Assembly: GCA_902805555.1 (NCBI GenBank)
Contig: CADCSY010000090.1
Coordinates: 1-49,436, forward strand
Source of the DNA: an uncultured Acidimicrobiales bacterium
GTDB lineage: Bacteria > Actinomycetota > Acidimicrobiia > Acidimicrobiales > CADCSY01
Length of the DNA: 49,436 nt
Direction of reading: 5' to 3'
Below, piece after piece: positions 16,831 to 25,702 of this stretch. The position numbers and the translations under genes are program-made. The notes under the pieces were generated by a model, which saw only the letters and a program-made list of their open reading frames with translations, was not told the DNA's origin and searched no databases. Position 1 is the first letter of the stretch, and every line of letters starts with the position of its first letter.

Positions 16831-16849
16831 GCGCACCGGCAGGGTGCGC
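16831..16849 (+). terminator. Hairpin after the glycosyltransferase gene
   Basis: GCGCACC (16831-16837) pairs perfectly with GGTGCGC (16843-16849) over a 5-nt loop, six bases after the TGA at 16823-16825. No T-tract follows, as is common in GC-rich actinobacteria. Confidence 0.5.
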
Positions 16850-16990
16850 TGCAACGACCTGGCACCGCCCCCGGGGCCGGCCGGCGACCTCGAGGAGGCC
16901 CGGTAGGGAGCCGCCGCCGGCACGCCCGGGTGACAGGTCCCTCGTGTGGTCGCCCGGGGTCCAGCCTGAGCGTCCGGCGCGGGTCGCCGC

Positions 16991-17572
16991 TCAACGACCG
17001 GCCGACGGCCGACGGGCGGCGAGGGCGAACCGGAGCCCGATGATCGACATGAGGCCGCCGGTGGCGGCGGTGCGGTGCGGTGACTCGACGACGAGCTGGA
17101 GGATCGGGAAGCCGAAGACGCCGATGCGCGCGCCGAGCGCGGTGCGTCCAGTGAGGGCCAGGGCTGCGAAGCAGCTCACGGCGATCAGCGCCGGCAGCGG
17201 CGCCAGCACGCACATGCCCCCTGCGAAGGCCAGGATCGAGCGGCCACCGCGGAAGCCGGCGAAGACGGGCCAGGCGTGACCGACCATCGCAGCCGCCACC
17301 GCCAGGTACCCCACACCCCACACCCCTTCGGGCGCCAGCGACGATCCGATCGCAGCCGCCACGACGCCCTTGGCGGTGTCACCGACGAACACGGGCAGCG
17401 CCCCCCGGGTGCCGAGCTGCTCGCGCATGTTCCACCAGCCGGGGTTCCGGTCGCCGACGGCACGGGGGTCGAGGCGGTGCCTGCGGCCGACCACGACGGC
17501 CACCGGGACCGACCCGAGGAGGTAGCCGACGAGCGCAGCGAGCAGCGCCGCCACGACGGTCGAGCTGCGCAC
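16991..17572 (-). CDS. Divergent PlsY-family (acyl-phosphate) glycerol acyltransferase
   Basis: The 193-residue, five- to six-helix membrane protein has the PlsY frame: GYLLGSVPVA (16-25), the first loop DPRAVGDRNPGWWNM, the D-x-x-KG loop VGDTAKG, and GHAWPVFAGFRGGRSILAF. Canonical PlsY has GSGNPGATN and GGKGVAT at the first and third sites; here they read GDRNPGWWN and GGRSILA, so the catalytic/phosphate-binding loops are altered. PlsY normally acylates glycerol 3-phosphate from acyl phosphate. A changed acceptor is plausible, and the convergent carotenoid glycosyltransferase suggests a glycoside. GTG 17572 gives a normal length; the frame extends further upstream without coding character. 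Confidence 0.8.
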   Translation of the reverse strand: MRSSTVVAALLAALVGYLLGSVPVAVVVGRRHRLDPRAVGDRNPGWWNMREQLGTRGALPVFVGDTAKGVVAAAIGSSLAPEGVWGVGYLAVAAAMVGHAWPVFAGFRGGRSILAFAGGMCVLAPLPALIAVSCFAALALTGRTALGARIGVFGFPILQLVVESPHRTAATGGLMSIIGLRFALAARRPSAGR

Positions 17573-17636
17573 GTGGCGAGCCTGCCACGCGCACCCACCC
17601 ACTCGATCCCGGCGTGCCCGACCCGAGTCGCGACGA

Positions 17637-17658
17637 TGGCCGCCCCGTGGGGCGGCCA
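17637..17658 (-). terminator. Strong GC hairpin downstream of the DUF2382 gene
   Basis: A perfect inverted repeat, TGGCCGCCCC with GGGGCGGCCA, separated by GT, lies 50 nt beyond the stop (17708) of the minus-strand stress-protein gene and before the PlsY gene. It is a likely intrinsic terminator that separates the two. Confidence 0.6.
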
Positions 17659-17707
17659 CCACCGTTCACTCGTGGTCGGTCAGACGCTGCACGTCCGACC
17701 GGTGGGG

Positions 17708-18508
17708 TCAGACGGTGCCGCCACCCTTCACGTCACCCTCGACCTCGATCTCCTCGCGGGCGACGGTCTCCGACACCTGCTGCTCCTCGACCACCACGTC
17801 CTTGTCGAGGCGGATCCGCTCCTTGGGGACGACCTCCTTGTCCACCACCACCTGCTCCTCGGTGAGGGTCACCTCGTGCTCCTCCTCCGACAGGGCGGGC
17901 CCGTCCATGGCCTTGCCCATGTTCGCCTCGGTGATGGGCTCGCGCTCGACGCGGACCTGCTCGCGCTCGACCGGGACGCTCGTGCTCACCTGCTCCTGCA
18001 CGATGTGCTTGCGCAGCCGCACCAGGCCCGACGGGCGGCGGACCTTGCCGACCCGGAGCTCCTCCTCGGAGCGGGTCATGGCCTCGTCGGTGGTCGGGCC
18101 GCTCGTGTCGCGGCCGACGGTCGGCTGTGCGGTCTCCGTGGTCTGGGTCGCCTGGCCGCCACCCTGGGGCAGGCCGGTGTCGGACGGGGCCTCGCTGTAG
18201 GACATCCCGTAGTGCTGGGCCAGCATGGCCTCCTCGTCCTGGCTGAGCTCCCCGTCGTCGTCGAGGTTGGGGGCGCCCTTCACCTGGTCCTTGCTGAACG
18301 GGACCTGCAGCTCGTCGCCCTGCACGGACGCGTTGGTGATCGGGACGAACGTGCTCTTGCTGCCGAACATGCCGGTCTTGACCAGCGCCCACTCCGGCTC
18401 ACGGGTGTCCTGGTCGAAGTAGATGTCCTGGACGGTGCCGATCTTGCTGCCGTCGCTGCCGATCACGGGCCGCCCGTCGAGCCTCTCGAGTGTCATGTCG
18501 CCTGCCAT
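17708..18508 (-). CDS. PRC-barrel and DUF2382 (YsnF/AvaK-like) stress protein
   Basis: The 266-residue protein has an N-terminal PRC-barrel (about 5-80: LDGRPVIGSDGSKIGTVQDI, then EPEWALVKTGMFGSKSTFVP). A hydrophilic Gln/Thr linker (110-150) leads to a DUF2382 domain (about 153-260: EEELRVGKVRRPSGLVRLRK, VSTSVPVEREQVRVEREPI, and a VVVDKEVVPKERIRLDK repeat). Such proteins are general-stress proteins of unknown mechanism. AAGGAG lies 8 nt before ATG 18508, and a GTTC-N16-GGGTAG element upstream resembles SigB/SigF-type promoters. It is divergent from crtA. Confidence 0.88.
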   Translation of the reverse strand: MAGDMTLERLDGRPVIGSDGSKIGTVQDIYFDQDTREPEWALVKTGMFGSKSTFVPITNASVQGDELQVPFSKDQVKGAPNLDDDGELSQDEEAMLAQHYGMSYSEAPSDTGLPQGGGQATQTTETAQPTVGRDTSGPTTDEAMTRSEEELRVGKVRRPSGLVRLRKHIVQEQVSTSVPVEREQVRVEREPITEANMGKAMDGPALSEEEHEVTLTEEQVVVDKEVVPKERIRLDKDVVVEEQQVSETVAREEIEVEGDVKGGGTV

Positions 18509-18566
18509 CAGGTCTTCTCCTTGTGCGTGCCACCTGGCACTCGTGTGGATTGCGGTCCGGACTCCG

Positions 18567-18592
18567 CTACCCCGCCCGGCCGGGGAGCGAAC
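18567..18592 (-). promoter_or_regulatory. Candidate SigB/SigF-type promoter of the DUF2382 gene
   Basis: On the minus strand GTTC (18592-18589) is separated by 16 nt from GGGTAG (18572-18567). The actinobacterial general-stress sigma consensus is GTTT-N12 to 17-GGGTA-. The element lies about 60 nt upstream of the start codon. Confidence 0.45.
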
Positions 18593-18693
18593 CCGTTTCC
18601 GGCATTCCCTTCGCGTGACGCTCGCAGGACGGTGCGCGCGAGAGCTGACCCCTGCGGGCTCGCGCGACCACGTCGGCGGTACGTTCGCCGTGG

Positions 18694-19440
18694 ATGCCGA
18701 TCGCGTCGTTCCACCTGCAGCGCACCACCACGGCGGGGGCGCTCACCTCGATGGTCGGGATGGTCCGCCAGCAGCGCCTGGCCCGGGTGGTCCCCGGGCT
18801 CCGCTTCGCCCGACGGCTCGGGACCGGCCGGGGGCGGGCCATGGGCCTCCAGGCGGACCTGCGCCGGTGGGCGACGTTCGCGGTCTGGGACGACGACGAC
18901 GCCCTCGACGCCTTCCTCGCCGAGGACGTCGTCGCCACGCGCTGGCGCGAGCGCAGCGTCGAGTCCTGGTCGGTCCGCCTCAGACCCCTCGCCGTCCACG
19001 GCAGGTGGGCGGGGACGGATCCGTTCACCGACCTCGACGACGTCGCCGCCCACAGGCTCGCCCAGGACGGCGGGCCCGTGGCGGTGCTGACCCGTGCGCG
19101 CGTGCCAGCACGCCACTGGCCCGCCTTCTACCGGGCGGTGCCGGCGGTGGAGGCGCACCTGCACGCGCAACCCGGGCTGCTCCAGGCGGTGGGGGTGGGC
19201 GAGCGACCGGTCGGCCTCCTCGCCACGTTCAGCCTGTGGCAGGCGGCGTCCGACGTCGACGCCTTCGCCTACGAGGGCACCGTCCACCACGACGTGGTGC
19301 GGGCGACCCGCGACGGCGGCTGGTTCACCGAGGAGCTGTTCGCCCGGTTCCGTCCCTACGGCTCGACGGGGACGTGGGACGGGATCGACCCGCTCGCCCT
19401 CCCGGTGGCGCGCTGCCCGGACGAGGGGAACGGGTCGTAG
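18694..19440 (+). CDS. crtA: CrtA-like carotenoid C-2 monooxygenase (spheroidene monooxygenase family)
   Basis: The 248-residue protein matches the CrtA family. It has an N-terminal ASFHLQR beta strand, VPGLRFARRLGTGRG (33-47) and MGLQADLRRWATFAVWDD (50-67), then a second half-barrel with LLQAVGVGERPVGLLATFSLW and AFAYEGTVHHDVV. CrtA enzymes oxidise C-2 of acyclic carotenoid ends; a flavobacterial relative is known as a 2-hydroxylase in myxol synthesis. That would supply the 2' oxygen needed by CruG. The ATG 18694 has TACGTT 8 nt upstream. Its last 85 bp overlap the end of crtZ on the other strand. Confidence 0.83.
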   Translation: MPIASFHLQRTTTAGALTSMVGMVRQQRLARVVPGLRFARRLGTGRGRAMGLQADLRRWATFAVWDDDDALDAFLAEDVVATRWRERSVESWSVRLRPLAVHGRWAGTDPFTDLDDVAAHRLAQDGGPVAVLTRARVPARHWPAFYRAVPAVEAHLHAQPGLLQAVGVGERPVGLLATFSLWQAASDVDAFAYEGTVHHDVVRATRDGGWFTEELFARFRPYGSTGTWDGIDPLALPVARCPDEGNGS

Positions 19441-19883
19441 GCCACGACAGCAGCCCTGCGCCTGAGGGCGGCCGGGACGACCGGCACGAGCATGCCGAAG
19501 GGCTCGCCCCCCCAGAGGTGGTGGATGCGGTGCGCAGCCTTCAGCCGCTCGCACCACCCGAGCTCGGCGGTGAAGCGGGGCACGCGCCGGTGGATGTAGA
19601 CGTCGTGCACGAAGCCGTAGGCCAACCCGTAGAGGGCGGCGCCGATCGACGTGGGGAGGAGCCACTCGAGCGAACCGAGGGTGGCGCCGGCCACCGCCGC
19701 GAGCATGCCGGTGGCCGCGAACACGACCGGGTACCAGTCGTTGCGCTCCCAGCCGCCCGTCTCCGCGCTGTGGTGGCTCTGGTGCCACGCCATCCCCCTC
19801 TGGCCGTGCATCACCCAGCGGTGGGCGGCGTACGTGAGGGGCTCCATCACCACGAACGTGACGAGGACGACGAGCACGGTCAT
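19356..19883 (-). CDS. crtZ: Beta-carotene 3-hydroxylase
   Basis: The 175-residue membrane di-iron hydroxylase has the full histidine set of CrtZ: HRWVMH (21-26), HQSHH (34-38), HDVYIH (93-98) and HRIHH (118-122). It would hydroxylate C-3 of a beta-ionone ring. Hydrophobic helices lie at about 1-18 and 52-70. The ATG at 19883 overlaps the crtYd stop as ATGA. The C-terminal 25 residues extend past the usual end and run antisense to crtA. Confidence 0.92.
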   Translation of the reverse strand: MTVLVVLVTFVVMEPLTYAAHRWVMHGQRGMAWHQSHHSAETGGWERNDWYPVVFAATGMLAAVAGATLGSLEWLLPTSIGAALYGLAYGFVHDVYIHRRVPRFTAELGWCERLKAAHRIHHLWGGEPFGMLVPVVPAALRRRAAVVAYDPFPSSGQRATGRASGSIPSHVPVEP

Positions 19884-20233
19884 GGTTCGCGCGAGGGTAC
19901 CGACGGCTCGGCCAGCCGGGGCTCCGGCGGCTCCGCCCGCAGGCGGGAGCGCTCCCACAGCAGGAGGGTGAGGGCGATCAGGGTGAAGCCGTACACGTAG
20001 TCCTCGACCGGGATGTCGAAGGGGAAGCGCCACCCGGTCATCTCCTCCTCGTCGTAGCGGACGATCGGCGAGGAGAGCTTCGTGAGCCACCCGTCCACGA
20101 GCACCTGGAAGAACAGGCAGATGGCGTAGGCGATCCAGAACGACGCCCGGCGGAACAGCCCGGTGCGCAGCCACGCGAGCTCGAGGCCGACGACGGCGGC
20201 GGCGCTGGCCAGCGCCGGGACCGTGTAGAGCAT
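19880..20233 (-). CDS. crtYd: Lycopene cyclase subunit CrtYd
   Basis: The 117-residue protein has three hydrophobic helices and the conserved PFDIPVED (71-78), which with the same motif in CrtYc forms the active site of the heterodimeric lycopene beta/epsilon cyclase family. The arrangement of two separate ~120-residue subunits is typical of actinobacteria. ATG 20233 overlaps the TGA of crtYc (TGATG). The C-terminal tail is charged and Pro-rich. Ring type (beta or epsilon) cannot be read off with certainty; the neighbouring crtZ favours beta. Confidence 0.9.
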   Translation of the reverse strand: MLYTVPALASAAAVVGLELAWLRTGLFRRASFWIAYAICLFFQVLVDGWLTKLSSPIVRYDEEEMTGWRFPFDIPVEDYVYGFTLIALTLLLWERSRLRAEPPEPRLAEPSVPSREP

Positions 20234-20613
20234 CACCGTGGCACCGAGGTCGTCACGGTCGGGTCCACAGGCGCGCCGCTGCGACGGGCCCGCCTCCCGG
20301 CCTGCGCCGACAGCGACCGGCGCACCGCCTCGTAGGCGAGGATCGAGCAGATCGGGATGGTCACGAAGAACGCCGCCTCCTCGACCGGGAGGTCGAACGG
20401 GAGGAGCCACCCCGACACGTAGCGGGGGTTGAAGTCCCAGACCCCCGCTCGGATGGCGAGGACGTCCCAGACCGCGAAGACGGCGGCCGGAAGGGCAAGG
20501 GTCCGCACGAGCCGAACGGGGTCCCGCCACACGCGGGCGCCGTAGATGAGCTCGAGCGGGAACGTGATGAGCAGGCACGCGCCCATCAGCAACAGGTACT
20601 GGTAGCGGTCCAC
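20233..20613 (-). CDS. crtYc: Lycopene cyclase subunit CrtYc
   Basis: The 126-residue partner of CrtYd has an N-terminal helix (YLLLMGACLLITFPLELIYG, 6-25), VWDVLAIRAGVWDFNP (48-63) and the catalytic PFDLPVEE (72-79). It heads the minus-strand crtYc-crtYd-crtZ operon. The GTG start at 20613 lacks a Shine-Dalgarno sequence, but TAGCCT lies 9 nt upstream on the minus strand, a possible -10 box. The C-terminal 25 residues are Arg-rich. A CrtYc/CrtYd pair can cyclise one or both ends of lycopene. Confidence 0.9.
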   Translation of the reverse strand: MDRYQYLLLMGACLLITFPLELIYGARVWRDPVRLVRTLALPAAVFAVWDVLAIRAGVWDFNPRYVSGWLLPFDLPVEEAAFFVTIPICSILAYEAVRRSLSAQAGRRARRSGAPVDPTVTTSVPR

Positions 20614-20713
20614 GACACCGCAAGGCTAGGCGTGGGCGGGTCGGTCCCGAGGTCGCCGGGCACCTGCGCCCGCGTCCCTCGAGGGGCTCGCTACGCTGCC
20701 CTCACCAACCCAT

Positions 20714-20817
20714 CCGGGGAGCTCGGGGCAACCGGGCTGAGAGGACGGCTGGCCCCCGCCTGCGGGAGCGTGCCGTCGACCCGACGAACCTGCTCCGGGT
20801 AATGCCGGCGGAGGGAG
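20714..20817 (+). promoter_or_regulatory. TPP riboswitch (THI element)
   Basis: The two conserved halves are present: CTGAGA at 20737-20742, within GGGGCAACCGGGCTGAGAGG, and GAACCTGCTCCGGGTAATGC with downstream CGGCG at 20786-20810. The variable arm between them is a GC-rich stem. The element ends at GGAGGGAGCCC, directly before the ATG at 20821, so ligand binding probably masks the ribosome binding site. It fits the thiamine genes that follow. Confidence 0.95.
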
Positions 20818-20820
20818 CCC

Positions 20821-21648
20821 ATGGAACCGACCTCGTCCGCAGACGCAGCCGTGCACGTGGTGGTCACCGGCGGCGACCCGATCGACCCCGCCCTCCTCCG
20901 CCACGTGCCTGCGGGTGCCCGCACCATCGGCGTCGACAGCGGCGTCGGCCACGCGCTCGCGCTCGGGCTGCGGGTGGACGTCGCCGTCGGCGACTTCGAC
21001 TCCGTGGCACCCGAGCACCTGGCACGGGCCGAGGCCGCAGGTGCCGCCGTCGAGCGCCACCCGGTCGCCAAGGACGCCACCGACCTCGAGCTCGGGCTGC
21101 ACGCGGCGATGGCCGGGGGCGCCCGCCGGGTGGTGGTGCTCGGCGGCCACGGCGGCCGGCTCGACCACCTGCTGGCCAACGCCCTCCTGCTGGCGGCGGC
21201 ACCGTTCGAGGCGCTGGTGGTCGAGGCCCACATGGGTGCCGCGAGCCTGGCCGTCGCCCGGCCGGGCCGGGCCACACCCGTCCCGGGTGCAGCCGGAGCG
21301 CTGGTGTCCCTGCTCCCCGTCGGGGGTCCGGCCACGGGGGTCGTCACCGCGGGTCTCCTGTACCCGCTGCGAGGGGAGGAGCTGGCCGCCGGCACGACCC
21401 GGGGCGTCAGCAACGTGGTCACGGGTGACGCCAGCGTGACCCTCGCGAGCGGGACCATCCTCGTGGTCGTCCCCGGGGAGCGCGTGACCGGCGAGACGAA
21501 CCCGCACGCAGCGACCCTTCGAGAGCGACCGGAGGGAGCGCGACCAGGGGAGCCGCCGCCGGACGACCCGACCGGGGTCCCCGTCGTGGACGAGAACCGC
21601 CGAGGCGACCGCCACACCGTCGGCGCCGACCGGGAGCGGCGGTCGTGA
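20821..21648 (+). CDS. Thiamine pyrophosphokinase
   Basis: The enzyme transfers pyrophosphate from ATP to thiamine to form TPP. Family motifs are GVDSGVGHALALGLRVDVAV (37-56), GDFDS (57-61), KDATDLELGL (84-93), and GGHGGRLDHLLAN. The core ends near residue 225, and a Pro/Arg/Asp-rich tail of about 50 residues follows, giving 275 in total against about 210-230 for the family. The ATG at 20821 abuts the riboswitch. The stop overlaps the GTG of thiB (GTGA), so kinase and importer form one salvage operon. Confidence 0.9.
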   Translation: MEPTSSADAAVHVVVTGGDPIDPALLRHVPAGARTIGVDSGVGHALALGLRVDVAVGDFDSVAPEHLARAEAAGAAVERHPVAKDATDLELGLHAAMAGGARRVVVLGGHGGRLDHLLANALLLAAAPFEALVVEAHMGAASLAVARPGRATPVPGAAGALVSLLPVGGPATGVVTAGLLYPLRGEELAAGTTRGVSNVVTGDASVTLASGTILVVVPGERVTGETNPHAATLRERPEGARPGEPPPDDPTGVPVVDENRRGDRHTVGADRERRS

Positions 21649-22733
21649 GCCCCCGCCGCCGACGCCCGCCCCTCGCCGTCCTGCTGGCCCTCTCGCTCCT
21701 GGCAGGCGCCTGCGGAGGGGACGACGAGCAGGGCGCACCACCCGGTCCCGCCGAGGGGAGCGACCCGGCGGTGACGCTGCGCCTCGTCACCCACGACTCC
21801 TTCGCCGCCAGCGAGGAGGTGCTGGCCGGCTTCACGGAGGCGTCGGGCATCGAGGTGGAGCTGATCGCCAACGGCGACGCCGGCCTCGTCGTGAACCAGG
21901 CGATCCTGACGAAGGAGGACCCGCTCGGGGACGTCCTGTTCGGCGTCGACAACACGCTGCTCACGAGGGCGCTCGACGAGGGCATCTTCGTCCCCTACGA
22001 GTCGCCGCTGCTGGAGGACGTCGACGAGGCCTACCTGCTCGACCCCCAGCACCGGGTGACGCCGGTCGACCACGGGGAGGTCTGCCTGAACTACGACCGC
22101 GCCCACTTCGACGAGGCCGAGCTGGCGCCGCCCGACGACCTCGACGACCTCGTCGACCCCGCCTACCGAGGCCTCACCGTGGTGGAGGACCCCTCGACCT
22201 CTTCCCCGGGGCTCGCCTTCCTCCTCGCCACCGTCGACCGGTACGGCGAGGACGGCTGGCGGGACTGGTGGTCGAGGCTCCGGGACAACGACGTGCTCGT
22301 CAGCCCCGGCTGGGAGGACGCCTACTACGGGTCGTTCTCCGGCGGGTCGGGGGAGGGGGACAGGCCCATCGTCGTCTCCTACGCCTCGAGCCCCCCGGTC
22401 GAGGTGCTGAACGCCGACCCCCGGCCCGCCGTCGCCCCCACCGGGGTGGTGGAGGCGAGCTGCTTCCGCCAGGTGGAGGCGGCCGGCATCCTGGCCGGCA
22501 CCGAGCACGAGGAGGAGGCGCGAGAGCTCGTCGACTTCCTCCTGTCGCTCCCCTTCCAGGAGGACGTGCCGCTCCAGATGTTCGTCTTCCCGGTCAACCG
22601 GGAGGCGCAGCTGCCCGCGCTGTTCGTCGAGCACGCCGTGGTGCCCGACGACCCGCTGTCGCTCCCGGTCGAGGAGATCGGGGCCAACCGGGAGCGGTGG
22701 GTCGAGGAGTGGTTGGACACCGTGGTGCGGTGA
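21645..22733 (+). CDS. thiB: Thiamine ABC transporter substrate-binding lipoprotein
   Basis: The 362-residue periplasmic-binding-type protein starts with a lipoprotein signal: Arg-rich n-region, hydrophobic LAVLLALSLL and Cys23 in LAGACGG. The mature part matches thiamine-binding proteins: LRLVTHDSFAASEEVLAGF, NGDAGLVVNQAILTKEDPLG, DVLFGVDNTLLTRALDEGIF and VPYESPLL. It delivers thiamine to the ThiP permease on the outer face of the membrane. It overlaps its neighbours at both ends (GTGA) and is under the TPP riboswitch. Confidence 0.9.
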   Translation: MSPRRRRPPLAVLLALSLLAGACGGDDEQGAPPGPAEGSDPAVTLRLVTHDSFAASEEVLAGFTEASGIEVELIANGDAGLVVNQAILTKEDPLGDVLFGVDNTLLTRALDEGIFVPYESPLLEDVDEAYLLDPQHRVTPVDHGEVCLNYDRAHFDEAELAPPDDLDDLVDPAYRGLTVVEDPSTSSPGLAFLLATVDRYGEDGWRDWWSRLRDNDVLVSPGWEDAYYGSFSGGSGEGDRPIVVSYASSPPVEVLNADPRPAVAPTGVVEASCFRQVEAAGILAGTEHEEEARELVDFLLSLPFQEDVPLQMFVFPVNREAQLPALFVEHAVVPDDPLSLPVEEIGANRERWVEEWLDTVVR

Positions 22734-24385
22734 GGCCCGGCGCGACCAGCGGTGCTGCCGCGCGCAGGCTCGGCGCCCGGCGGGGCGTGTCGTGGCTGGC
22801 GGTGGCGGCCGTCCCGACCGCCTTCCTCGGGGTGTTCTTCGCCTGGCCGGTGGCGGCCATCGTCGCCCGGGGGCTCGACGGAGGAGCGGTCGTCGAGGTG
22901 CTCGGCGACCCCGGGCTGCGGCGCGTCGCCTGGTTCACGCTCTGGCAGGCCCTCGCCTCCACCGTGCTCACGCTCGTGCTCGCCGTCCCCGGCGCCCACG
23001 TCCTCGCGCGCTACGACTTCCGGGGGCGCAGGGTGGTCCGCGCCCTCGTGACCGTCCCCTTCGTGCTGCCGTCGGTGGTGGTCGGCACGGCCTTCGTGGG
23101 GCTGCTCGGGAGAGGCGGCCCGCTCGCCCCGCTCGGCCTCGACCGCAGCGTGGTCGCCGTCCTCGTGGCCCACGCCTTCTTCAACTACGCGGTCGTCGTG
23201 CGCACCGTCGGCGGGCTGTGGGCCCACCTCGACCCTGCGCTCGAGGAGTCGGCCCGGGTCCTCGGAGCCAGCCGATGGCAAGCGTTCCGCCACGTCACGC
23301 TGCCGCTCCTGCGCCCGGCCCTCGCTGCCGCAGGCGCCATCGTCTTCCTGTTCTGCTTCACGTCCTTCGGCGTCGTGCTCGTCCTCGGCGGTCCGGGGCG
23401 GACGACCATCGAGGTCGAGGTGTACCGCCAGACCGCCCAGCTGCTCGACCTCCGGGCGGCTGCGGCGCTGACGCTGCTGCAGCTCGCGGCCGTGGTCGCC
23501 CTCGTGGCCGTCCACGCGCGGGCGCAGCGGCGCCGGGCCGGCGCCCTGCGACTGCGTCCCGCGAACGAGGTCCTCGTGCGGCCGAGGGGTCGACAGCGCC
23601 TCCTGCTCGGCGGGAACCTCCTCGTGATGGCCACGCTGCTCGGGGTGCCGCTCGTGAGCCTCGTCGAGCGCTCGTTCGCCTCGGGTGACGGGTACGGGCT
23701 GGCCAGCTGGAGGGCGCTCTCGTCCAGCCGTCGTGGCAGCACGCTGTTCGTCTCGCCGCTGGAGGCGCTCGGCTCCTCTCTCACCTACGCAGCGGCCGCC
23801 ACCGTGATCAGCATGGTCGTCGGCGGTCTGGCTGCCTTCGCCGTGGCCCGCCACACGACGGTCGCGGCCCGCGGCTTCGACGCCTTGCTCATGCTCCCCC
23901 TCGGCACGTCGGCGGTGACGGTGGGGTTCGGGTTCCTCATCACGTTGGACAGCCCGCCGCTCGACCTGCGGGGCTCGGCCTGGCTCGTGCCGCTTGCCCA
24001 GGCCCTCGTCGCCACCCCCCTCGTCGTCCGCAGCCTGGTCCCGGTGCTGCGGTCGGTGGACGTGCGCCTCAAGGAGGCGGCAGCGACCCTGGGTGCGCCG
24101 CCCTGGCGGGTGCTGCGAGAGGTGGAGCTGCCGCTCGTGGGCCGAGCGCTCCTGGTGGGTGCGAGCTTCGCCTTCGCCGTCTCCCTCGGCGAGTTCGGCG
24201 CCACCGTGTTCCTCGCCCGCCCCGACCGCCCCACCCTGCCGATGGCCATCGTCAGGCTCCTCGGCCAGCCGGGGGCGCTCAACCTGGGCCAGGCGATGGC
24301 GATGAGCACGATCCTGCTGCTCGTCACGGCTGCTGCGGTGCTCGCCATCGAGGGCCGTCGGGTCGGCGAGGTGAGCGAGCTGTGA
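22730..24385 (+). CDS. thiP: Thiamine ABC transporter permease, fused two-domain
   Basis: The 551-residue protein has two MetI-like permease halves joined in one chain, as in ThiP. Each half has its own coupling loop: EESARVLGASRWQAFRHVTL in the first half and KEAAATLGAPPWRVLREVEL in the second, both with the EAA-x3-G pattern. About twelve transmembrane helices can be drawn. GTG 22730 overlaps the thiB stop and gives MRPGATSG; a longer upstream frame lies inside thiB. Next comes the repeat-rich 5' end of thiQ. Confidence 0.9.
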   Translation: MRPGATSGAAARRLGARRGVSWLAVAAVPTAFLGVFFAWPVAAIVARGLDGGAVVEVLGDPGLRRVAWFTLWQALASTVLTLVLAVPGAHVLARYDFRGRRVVRALVTVPFVLPSVVVGTAFVGLLGRGGPLAPLGLDRSVVAVLVAHAFFNYAVVVRTVGGLWAHLDPALEESARVLGASRWQAFRHVTLPLLRPALAAAGAIVFLFCFTSFGVVLVLGGPGRTTIEVEVYRQTAQLLDLRAAAALTLLQLAAVVALVAVHARAQRRRAGALRLRPANEVLVRPRGRQRLLLGGNLLVMATLLGVPLVSLVERSFASGDGYGLASWRALSSSRRGSTLFVSPLEALGSSLTYAAAATVISMVVGGLAAFAVARHTTVAARGFDALLMLPLGTSAVTVGFGFLITLDSPPLDLRGSAWLVPLAQALVATPLVVRSLVPVLRSVDVRLKEAAATLGAPPWRVLREVELPLVGRALLVGASFAFAVSLGEFGATVFLARPDRPTLPMAIVRLLGQPGALNLGQAMAMSTILLLVTAAAVLAIEGRRVGEVSEL

Positions 24386-24395
24386 GGCGACACCG

Positions 24396-25676
<1,281 letters not shown>

Positions 25677-25688
25677 CCCGGACGGTCC

Positions 25689-25702
25689 CCGCCCCGGGGC
25701 GG
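25689..25702 (+). terminator. Palindromic hairpin after thiQ
   Basis: CCGCCCC and GGGGCGG form a perfect 14-bp palindrome 12 nt after the thiQ stop, within a GC-rich flank. It is a candidate terminator of the thiamine operon. Confidence 0.45.

Noticed and set aside
20821-21648. Kinase gene as a fused thiamine kinase/regulator because of its long tail
   Set aside because: The extra 50 residues are Pro/Arg/Asp-rich without domain motifs, so an added function is not supported.
22268-22729. Upstream extension of the thiP frame
   Set aside because: It lies inside thiB in another frame; GTG 22730 overlaps the thiB stop in the usual way and starts directly before the first membrane segment.
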